This document shows positions 55,998 through 64,000 of a stretch of DNA of 64,000 nucleotides, one piece after another (the stretch's first letter is position 1; each line of letters opens with the position of its first letter). A program made the translations under genes and the position numbers. The stretch is taken from contig NC_133933.1 of assembly GCF_031877795.1 (NCBI RefSeq), positions 24,704,029-24,768,028 of the forward strand, in the 5' to 3' direction. Under the pieces are notes generated by a model, which was not told the DNA's origin, made no database searches, and saw only the letters and a program-made list of their open reading frames with translations. This DNA comes from Strix aluco. Lineage: Eukaryota; Chordata; Aves; Strigiformes; Strigidae.

Positions 55998-58900
55998 GCT
56001 AGGCTTCATGTTTACCCTTTCCACCACAAACTCAAGGTCAGAATTGCTTATTTTAAATTTAAAAAAAAAGAATTGCACTTTACCAACATTACAAATTACC
56101 TCAGATCCAGGAATCAAGCTGGCTTCTTTTTAGCACATTCAGCAGCAGCAGCAAACACTGTAATTGGCACTTGTCTAAAACTTTTGTTCATGAAATATGA
56201 GACTGAGCAGAAAGCAGTGTATGTGCCTGTAGGTGATTTAGCCTTGCAGGGCTAATGCTGAGAAGACTTTTTTTAAAATTTATTTTTATAAGCTAAAAGA
56301 TTACAACTTCAAATGCATAGAGTGAGCGAGCAGAAATGCTTTTTAATACTGTCATTTTTCTGACTATAACTATATTGGAAATACATTCTAATTAAATATT
56401 TAATTCATTGTCCAACTGGCCTCATTTGCTCTCCCTCCAAAAATTCATTTTAGGAAGGGAATCAAATAACTTCCTCACAGTTTGAAAGACAACTTATAAG
56501 CTGCAGCTGAACCAGGACATATTTGAATGGTCTTACATAAGCTGCCTTTCTAGGGAGCTTGTGCTGTTGCACTGTCCTGTAGGCACACCCACAAACAAAA
56601 CTCTGAAATTTGTTGTTGGCAAAATGATGTTGAACTCTGAAAAAAGGAACATGTACTGTGAACTTGTACTTTTTTAGAACTAGTAATATATTATCCAGTA
56701 AAGCTGAGAAACATTATTAACAGGCCAGGATCCCATTGTGATGTGCGATAAGATAAGAGGCAACCTGTGCAGTTTAGGCTCCATCCTGGAAGCTCCTTGG
56801 TACAGACAGATTCCTGCATCCTCTTTGTTTTAAAGCCAGTATCACACGAACCTGAATGTAATGCATCGCTTGTATGTAAAGATGACCTCAAACCATCTGC
56901 ATCTAGGCACCCCATGCAAATGTTCCTTTTTATCAAGTTACTGCACAGCATCCAATTCCCAACTGGTTCTTTTCAGAGGGCACAGTTGGTATTTGTTCAG
57001 CCACAAACTTAGCCAAAGATGTTAGGTCCCCAGTAAACTTTAGAGATAGGACTCTGCATTGCTCAAGGCATGCATAGTTATTTTTAAGGCCAAGATCACC
57101 ACTGCAATTCTAACACAATTCTTTGAGCAGACTTGCCCCTAATGCTTCCTCGGGAGGTTAGATTGCATGGTATATTTGCAGGAGGCAGAAGTGCCAGTGC
57201 CAGTGTCACTCACTCTCCCAGATGCTAAGAAGTTAATTCATATCGTAAGATAGCTGTAAAAGGATTTCATGCTGCATTTGGCATCTTATGGGGTTGAGAT
57301 TCTGAAATGGTTTAGGTCTGAGTCAGGGAAGTAAATAATGTATTTAAGGAAACTCCTCTCATTTCACTGATTCTTCTGCCTAATTGTGCATCAAACATAC
57401 ACCATCCTCAGCAGAGCCCAGAGTAGTTTCCCCTTCACTGGCTGTAAAAACATGTCCTGGACCAGGAAGGGGAAACCCCTCCAGACATTGCATGTTGGGA
57501 GAGCACCAACTTGTCACTGCTGCACACCTTCTCTGGTCTCACTGGGAGTGGAGGAACACGACAGGGACACCAGGACCCCTACCCTGCCACCTTCTCAGAA
57601 ATAGTTTTCTGTGCTTCACAGCATGCCAGAAAAAGCCAGGGCAGCAAGAAAGTCTAGGGTAGCTGAGAAAATGAGGACTTCAGTTCTAACTTTATAAGGC
57701 TTTTCATCTTCCTCCTCAAAAGAGCCATTCCCCAAGACTTATCACCATTATTTCTACCTCTCTGAGCAAAAGCAGAAATTATAACAGCATAAGGCATACA
57801 CCCATACCAAGGAAAGCCTCAAAGAAATAGATACAAAGTAGATCTGAGTGTTCTCAGTCTCATTTTTCCCTGCATCTACACTTTCTTGGGAGAAGAGGTT
57901 CTTAAAGCTTTTTTCTCCCCAACTTGTTCTCTCCTAATTTTGCTTATTTTATACATAGGTATCTAAGGCTAGGAGGAACCTTCCAGGCCAGCGAGTCAAG
58001 CCTCTTCCCACAAAATGCAAAATAATTTATAAAATAATTAGGTTGAAGATGAGCTTGAGAAAGTTTTGGTCATAGTTGTTCTAGAGGCTAAGGCTTTTAG
58101 ACTCTCTTTTTTATTTGCCCATCAGCAACATTTTCCTGTTTCCAGTTTAAACATCTCACAACCCTTTTATTTTAATTTATCTTCTCCTGCAAAGGAAATC
58201 TTACCTTTCAAGCAAGAGCTCTTGGCTCAAACAGCTTTTCTGCAAAGTAGTATTTAACCTACCTCACACTTCCTCTTCAAACATCACTTGTGTAGGATGA
58301 ACAGGACACATTTTTTTAACCTCTTCTCATAAGAAATGCAGGTGGATTGATAGAAGCAGACAATCCAGTCATTTTCTACCCCTTTCCAGCTTGAATGCTC
58401 TCTCCTGAATGTAGCAGCTAAGATAACACAGAGCAATCCTGGGGTAAGGCTCAAGCAGCACCTGATGTAATAATACTAGGTTTTCTCTCCTCATTGGAAA
58501 TGCCTGGGCTGGCACACTGGGTAGATCATGCTTTTGTGCCCATAATCCAATCAGCCAGCTGAGGTGGTTACAGGTCATCACACCAGGGGCACTTCTTTAC
58601 TGGTGTTTCTCAAGTCACCTCTTGCCTAACTGGGAGCAGCTGTTTCTTGCTCAGCTCATAGGAGGCACCTGGGTACCTCCCCATGGGGTACAGGCAGCAG
58701 AGAGCACGCAGCACCAGGCAAGCCCCCTTATCCTACCTTTACAGTTATATTCATCATAGCACTAAATCATAAATCCCAAGTCAATATAAAGAGTTAACTG
58801 CTGCTCTAAGACATTCAATCATGCTACAGATTAAACTCTTTCCTTGGCTTTTCTGTTAGCTTATTTCCACTGAAGCAAGAGCTGTTATGCCAATCCCTTC

Positions 58901-61900
58901 TGCAGAATATGCACCTGCGCAAAGAAACTATGTTTTAGCACAGATAATCCACAGGGAACCAGGAAAATGTTAGTACCTTCAGAGCAGTTTTGTTTTCCTA
59001 GACTTTCTGCACACCTCAGAAATAACACAGAATCACAAAAGTTCCTCCTGCTGTTTGCAGTATGCAAATACTGTAAGAAATCCATGAGTCACTGAGTTTC
59101 TCAAGGGCACCACCTTTGGTGTGATAGAGGCTTCTACTTACCTAACCTCCAATCCACAACAAGCAGTAACCAAGCCAGCAAACAGCTCCAGCTGCCAGAC
59201 ACGCAGCCTTCAGGGAGGGCTGGGCACACCCATCCTTTCCAGGATAAGGAGTGGGCCAGAGAAAGGACGCACATCCTTGCAGAGTTCCCAGGAGACTTCA
59301 GCTTCCATTAGACTCATGGGCAAATGTGTAGCAACAGCCCTAAGTTCAAATTCAGACCTTCAAAGAAAGGGCTAAGAAGGAATAGCCACCCAAATGTTCC
59401 CTCTATCCATCAAATCTTCTCCAAAAGATAAGAATGAAAGTCCCACCACCCTTCTATCAATCCAGAGCTTTTGCTCTTTTCTAAGGAAACCTTCTAAGTC
59501 CTTGCCTCTCCCAGGCATGGAGGCTCAGGTCTAGTTAAAGTACTGCAGGTCATTAACTCTATACTGCCCAGCCAGGCTTTGCAACCCACGTACCCCAAAT
59601 GCCTTCACTCTCTGGTTATGTTCTTGGTCTCCTGAGAGCATTAACAAGCCCTCAGGAGATAAAGCAACTGCTTTCACAGCTTCATTTAAAAAATCAAAAT
59701 AGCAGGGCCCAAACTAGACCATTGAGATTACCACCATGATCAGCCTCACGATCCCCAAGATACCTACGCGGCCTGAGTGAGTGGGAAATGAGCAAAACAG
59801 ATAAATAACAAAATAAGACTGGATTGCTGAACCAATACTGAGTCTAGCAGGACCTTGCAAAGCACTTAATACTGGCATTTTGGTCTAGGTGGGAGCGTGA
59901 CATAATGGTGTAAGGATCAGCTTGGCAAACCCTTAATTATTAATGAACTTTCCTGCCTTGTAACAGTATGTGTTTTTAGGTGATTGCTGGCTCCTAGCTG
60001 CCATTGCATCTCTCACTTTGAATCCGGACATTCTGTACCGTGTTGTTCCCAAGGCTCAGAGTTTCCAGAAGGACTATGCTGGGATCTTTCATTTCCAGGT
60101 ACCTATATGATCAGGGTATTAAAAATAAAAGAGGAAAATGCTAGTATTTAGCTATAAGCAGATTTTTGGTGTTTGGCACAGGATAAATATTCAAGAATTA
60201 CAGTGTGTTAGTGAAATTGGTTGAGGAGAAGGGAAGAAGAACAGGGTTAAGTAATGTTAAATGACACCTGCTCACTGGCAAGGTTCTGCTGTCTTACAGC
60301 TGATAGGACTCTGGTGAGTTATACAGGGTTTGTAAACTGAGCCAAACCATCACGCCATGTGGGTCAAGCCAAGCTCTATTGCTTCTGACTGTTGATAGTG
60401 AATTCAGGCTGATGCAGTTCCTCTTCCTTCCATTCCCTCCTTGAGGCTTTGCCTGGATTTCCTTGCCTGCAGTGTGTTGGGACTGAGCCAACCTGCTTTG
60501 ACTTAGAGGTTAGGGTCAGGTGTGAGCAGTATGGATTCACTCTGCAAAGCTAAAGGCAGTGTTTTGGTCAGGACATACCTATACTTTCCACCAGCTCGTC
60601 TCAACAGAGGGGTTATTGTGTGAATTATATTCTTTCCTTTTAGGACTGCATCAGATTCTGGAGTAAATGTTTTTAGTGTTCAGGCAAAAACTAGCATTAG
60701 CAATATTTCACACATTTCCCAGTATTTTTAGATGGGATTAGCACTATTGAGTACTTTCATTTTGGGTGACCTCTCCTTGAATCATTTTTACAGGGGCATT
60801 GTTGGGGTTTTTTTCAGTGGATTGGATCTTGAAAGAGTAGACAAGAAAAGGTACTTTAGAGTATCGTGTCTACACGTTAGCTTTCTGGACTTCCACCATG
60901 TAATTTTTGCATGGAGTGCACACAGTGTTCCAGATATTACGTGCAACAAGTTGCCATTAATATTACCTACCAGCAAAATTTAATACAGCATTAAGAAACC
61001 TGCTTGGCACTTCACAGAGCTGGAAAGAATTTTCCTCTATTACAAGGGAGAGGAGTCCAGCGTGGAATGAAACCTTACAGTGACTTATCCAGGGGGAACT
61101 GATGACAGGTGAAGGGGTAGGAAGGTGGTAGTGTGTATCTGCTATGTGCATACCAACTCTCATCATCTTTCCCTTTCTTCTTTTCATCAGTTCTGGCAGT
61201 ACGGGGAGTGGGTAGACGTCGTGGTGGATGACAGGCTGCCCACCAGGAATGGGGAGCTGCTCTTCGTACACTCGGAGGAACGCAATGAGTTCTGGAGCGC
61301 ACTGCTGGAGAAGGCCTATGCTAAGTACGGTGGCTAAGCAGGAGGCACTGTTCCTGGGTGTGCAGAAGTTGACTACCAAGGCAGTTGTGGCGTTAGACAC
61401 AATGCACTTCACTCAAATCCAGCGTCTGTTTCACCTGTTGTTTACAGTTTCCCCTAGGTCCATAAAGGGTATTGCCAGTTATCTGTTTCAAGTGGCTTTA
61501 CTTCTGGTGCTCCAGCTCACACTGATGATCACACAGACTCAGAGATAGTAAACTATAAACCCTTTTTTCTGCAGTGACAATGCTTACAGGTAGAGATGGC
61601 CCCTTATATAGCTCTTGTCATCTCTCCCACAGGTTGAACGGCTCTTATGAAGCTCTCACAGGAGGGTCCACTATGGAAGGCTTTGAGGATTTTACTGGAG
61701 GCATCTCTGAGTCCTATGAGCTGCGGAGGGCTCCTTCGGACCTGTACCAAATCATCCAGAAGGCTCTCAGAGCTGGATCGCTGCTTGGCTGTTCTATTGA
61801 TGTAAGAGACTGCTGCCACTTTACTCTCCTTTCTCCTCTTCTCAGGGCTCTGGTCCATACTGTAACAAAAGCTCAGACAGAAGTTAGACACAGGTAGGAA

Positions 61901-63680
61901 GGTCTGAATTAAAAGCAAACTACAATTAATGGGAGACCTTTATTGATTTCAGTTATAAAAACTTTGGATGAGGTTCTAAATAACCAACTCTCATCATGCC
62001 TCCCTTTTTACAAGGCAACCTGTGATGATACTTAGAACCATGAACTGAGGACTGGTCTTCCCAAACTCTGTTTTCATTCTCAGAGTATCTTTTCTCATTC
62101 AAATTCTGTGTAATTTCAGCTCCAGACACTTGACTGCCAGAGACAAACTCTTTGAGACACTTTGTTGTAGCCTGTAGTCTGATTCTGGCTTTGGTTTTCA
62201 GTCCTAAAGATTATTGGCACCTGTAATACAAACTCTCTTAAGTTACAGATGATGTTTGTACATGTTTTGGAAACTTCATGCCTTTCACATCCCATTTCAT
62301 TATCTTGTTTGCAATCCTGGTTCTTAGCATATGGGATTACCCGAGTTCAAATTTGGATATGCTGGATCTCAACCAAGGCAGGCTAAGGCTTAGTTCAAAT
62401 GAACATGTCTTTGCAGGTGACTGGGTCTGTTACCTGAGCTGGGAATTGGATTTAGATTTAGATTTCATTGTACATTCTTGAATTTCTGCTGTGCCAGGAC
62501 TGCATATTTAGGGGCATGAAACTGTGGAGGTGAACTTTTGCTGTGGATCTCACCTTTATTTAATATATTTTGCATCAAGAATATTGATATTCATTGTGCT
62601 TACCACTTCGGATATCTTCCTCCATATTAATTTGCTCATGAAAGCTGAGTTCATGTGCAATATATAGTCCTAAATGTGTATACTTTTATCACCCCAGATA
62701 ACTACTGCAGCTGAAATAGAAGCAGTGACAAGTCTGCAGCTGGTAAAGGGGCATGCTTACTCTGTCACTGGAGCAGAAGAGGTAAGCCAGCCTGTCCAGG
62801 ACCATCATACAAACCAGTCTGGGGTTGCAATACTGCAGTGTCTTCAGCTTTCTGATGTCTTTCTATGACTGACCAAATAAAAATGTTGCTAACCTATGCA
62901 TCCTCTTACAGAAAAAAGAAAGCACTTGTAGTCCTCAGTGAGGTGGGAAGCTCTATACTGCTGTTTATATATAGTATACCGTGCAGTCTGCAACTTGTAT
63001 TGTACCAACAGACTAGAATACAAAATGTAAAGGTGGGCCAAGCTGTTACTGAAATGGAGAGTAGGAAAAGGAGAAACAGGAGAGGAGGCAGCTGTTTCCC
63101 CACGTGTTCATACTGCATGAGGTGGGAGCATGTACTTTGCCGGTCAGTGCTAATGGGAAAGGAGTAAAAGTCTCTTTCATGAACTCTGCTGTTAGTCTCA
63201 CCTTGACAGTGAGTCCTAGATAATCCTGCTCTTCTGAAACTGGAATCATTACAGAGGTTTCTGTGCCAGATAACCTCCTTCCAACCTTGCTGTGTTGTGC
63301 GACGTCTCTTGCTTTCGAGGATGTAGATATTCTGCTGTTTTGTAGCCAATGTTTTTCCTTGCAGGTTGCTGTCATTATATGAAATGGTGAGTGCTGCAGC
63401 TAATGGCTCACTTGGTGGCACAGGATAATGTAAAATAAGGGTGGAAAGCATCTAGGTGTCTTTTACCTATTGCAAATTGTAATGGACTGCATCACTCAAG
63501 TACAAATTGTGCTTTATACTGTCTGAAAAGCAATTGCCCTGTGATGATTGGAATAATGGAAGTGCTCAGGCTCTGTTTGTTGTGGATCTTCTAGGTATAT
63601 TACCGAGGACGGCCAGAGAAACTAGTGAGGCTTAGAAATCCCTGGGGTGAATGCGAATGGACTGGAGCTTGGAGTGATAA
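49064..63680 (+). CDS. CAPN8: CAPN8-like classical calpain, exons 1-7 (gene continues past the window)
   Basis: Calcium-dependent cysteine protease, called calpain-8 (stomach-type nCL-2 in mammals). Seven exons (49064-49300, 52018-52087, 59980-60098, 61191-61324, 61633-61801, 62698-62781, 63595-63680) join in frame to 299 residues plus two bases. They cover the anchor helix and most of the protease core, with Cys105, His262 and Asn286 intact. The N-terminal [16 protein letters not shown] and [15 protein letters not shown] resemble CAPN8 most, and the position beside CAPN2/TP53BP2 agrees. The C2-like and EF-hand exons should lie beyond 64 kb. The start ATG at 49064-49066 gives 79 codons in exon 1, the same as CAPN2. 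Exon lengths 1-7 equal those of CAPN2 exactly, so the pair arose by inverted duplication. A different classical calpain (CAPN1, 9 or 11) is possible but less likely given the neighbours. Confidence 0.9.
49301..52017 (+). other. CAPN8: CAPN8 intron 1, 2.7 kb
   Basis: Three times the length of CAPN2 intron 1. It contains a short CA run near 51.22 kb and incidental open frames, one of 193 codons at 50413-50994 that matches nothing I know. Nothing else recognised. Confidence 0.7.
52018..52087 (+). CDS. CAPN8: CAPN8 exon 2, residues 80-102
   Basis: 70 bases: [20 protein letters not shown] then GKL and one base of Gly103. Acceptor cttttcag, donor ctgg/gtatgt. Confidence 0.95.
53991..54008. repeat. 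Poly-A run of 18 bases
   Basis: A homopolymer in CAPN8 intron 2, preceded by a CT-rich tract and followed by gaaagat. It could be the tail of a decayed retroposon, but no body is recognisable. Confidence 0.85.
55950..55997. repeat. Compound GT-AT-AC repeat forming an inverted repeat
   Basis: (TG)n at 55950-55960, (AT)8 at 55961-55976 and (AC)n at 55977-55997. Because GT and AC are complementary around an AT centre, the tract is a near-perfect palindrome that could extrude a cruciform. Confidence 0.9.
57955..58012. repeat. Possible old CR1-like fragment
   Basis: ggtatctaaggctaggagga then cagcgagtcaagcctctt resembles the reverse complement of sauropsid CR1 3' ends (ggctagaagggacc...atctagtctgacctc). 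Short and diverged; seen by eye only. Confidence 0.25.
59980..60098 (+). CDS. CAPN8: CAPN8 exon 3, residues 103-142, catalytic Cys105
   Basis: 119 bases: [20 protein letters not shown] through AGIFHFQ. Acceptor gtttttag, donor cag/gtacct. 77% identical in DNA to CAPN2 exon 3 by hand count. Confidence 0.96.
60099..61190 (+). other. CAPN8: CAPN8 intron 3, 1.1 kb
   Basis: No recognisable element. Introns 4-6 (61325-61632, 61802-62697, 62782-63594) and the start of intron 7 (63681-64000) are likewise plain. Confidence 0.7.
61191..61324 (+). CDS. CAPN8: CAPN8 exon 4, residues 143-186
   Basis: 134 bases: [20 protein letters not shown] through SALLEKAYA. Acceptor ttcatcag, donor gctaa/gtacgg (weak). 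It is GC-rich in an AT-rich setting; 40 of 44 residues and 118 of 134 bases match CAPN2 exon 4. Confidence 0.96.
61633..61801 (+). CDS. CAPN8: CAPN8 exon 5, residues 187-243
   Basis: 169 bases: [20 protein letters not shown] through SLLGCSID, phase 0 at the end. Acceptor tcccacag, donor gat/gtaaga. 69% DNA identity to CAPN2 exon 5. Confidence 0.96.
62698..62781 (+). CDS. CAPN8: CAPN8 exon 6, residues 244-271, catalytic His262
   Basis: 84 bases: [20 protein letters not shown] then YSVTGAEE. Acceptor accccag, donor gag/gtaagc. Confidence 0.96.
63595..63680 (+). CDS. CAPN8: CAPN8 exon 7, residues 272-299, catalytic Asn286
   Basis: 86 bases: [20 protein letters not shown] then EWTGAWSD plus two bases. 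Acceptor cttctag, donor gataa/gtaggt. The residue after NPWGE is Cys where CAPN2 has Val. The coding sequence continues beyond the window. Confidence 0.95.
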
Positions 63681-64000
63681 GTAGGTTTTTATATGACCCT
63701 GCTTCTCTCTCTTCAGTGTATTTTGGTATCTTTTAAAAATTAAATTGGGACTGTGCAGCTATTCCAATCACAAAGCACATTTAGGAAAGATACTAAATCA
63801 GTTGGAATAAAACACTATTAATTTATTAGCAAGGTCAGATATTGATCCGCTCTGCACAGCGGTCATCCTTCCCTGCCTCAGGCAGAGCTTTCTAATAAGA
63901 GAGAACAGCCCACGTTTTAATTGTGAGCTGCTCAATGCAAGCATATCCATGTCATTTTGCAAGATAACTTTTCTCAGATTGATCCTACTGATGGTGCCAG

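Larger units (their letters stand above)
52088..59979 (+). other. CAPN8: CAPN8 intron 2, 7.9 kb
   Basis: Long AT-rich intron with an A18 run at 53991-54008, a self-complementary dinucleotide repeat at 55950-55997, and a possible old CR1-like stretch near 58.0 kb. No extra exon that fits the calpain frame was found. Confidence 0.7.

Noticed and set aside
62906-63451. 181-codon minus-strand frame in CAPN8 intron 6
   Set aside because: Composition looks non-coding and it lies antisense between two well-supported exons; another minus frame overlaps it.
1-64000. CRISPR arrays, tRNA or rRNA genes, prokaryotic or viral genes
   Set aside because: None seen by eye; the window is accounted for by three vertebrate genes, their introns and sparse old repeats. 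A tRNA or microRNA search could not be run here.

Overview
The window is vertebrate nuclear DNA, most likely avian: split genes with GT-AG introns, a CR1 retroposon fragment inside an intron, and compact introns. A non-avian sauropsid cannot be excluded. There are no operons, CRISPR arrays or prokaryotic features. The species was not identified.

Three protein-coding genes account for the conserved sequence, in the order TP53BP2 (+), CAPN2 (-), CAPN8 (+). Human chromosome 1q41 carries the same three neighbours in mirror image.

Region 1 (1 to about 14.1 kb, + strand) holds the last nine coding exons of TP53BP2 (ASPP2): the proline-rich region, the ankyrin repeats, the SH3 domain, the stop codon at 13356-13358 and the 3' UTR. 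The gene starts before the window.

Region 2 (about 14.1 to 42.6 kb, - strand) holds the whole coding region of CAPN2 (m-calpain large subunit): 21 exons that join without a frame break into 700 codons plus stop, from the ATG at 42516 down to the stop at 15619. Cys105, His262 and Asn286 are intact, and a 12-base microexon is present. The first exon sits in a CpG island, and a 32-base G run lies in intron 1. CAPN2 and TP53BP2 are tail to tail; their poly(A) signals lie between about 13.8 and 14.94 kb.

Region 3 (about 42.6 to 49.06 kb) separates the divergent calpain genes. It has no gene I can support and one MIR-like fragment.

Region 4 (49.06 to 64.0 kb, + strand) holds the first seven coding exons of a second classical calpain. 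Neighbourhood and sequence point to CAPN8. The catalytic triad is intact and the gene continues past the window. Its exon lengths are identical to those of CAPN2 exons 1-7, which marks the two as inverted duplicates.

The two calpains are calcium-activated cytosolic cysteine proteases; TP53BP2 is a p53/PP1/YAP-binding scaffold and is only a physical neighbour. I found no undescribed biological system. The most useful leads are the unusually high CAPN2/CAPN8 identity in exon 4, the homopolymer beside the splice site of the catalytic-Cys exon, the G run in CAPN2 intron 1, and the tail-to-tail poly(A) arrangement.
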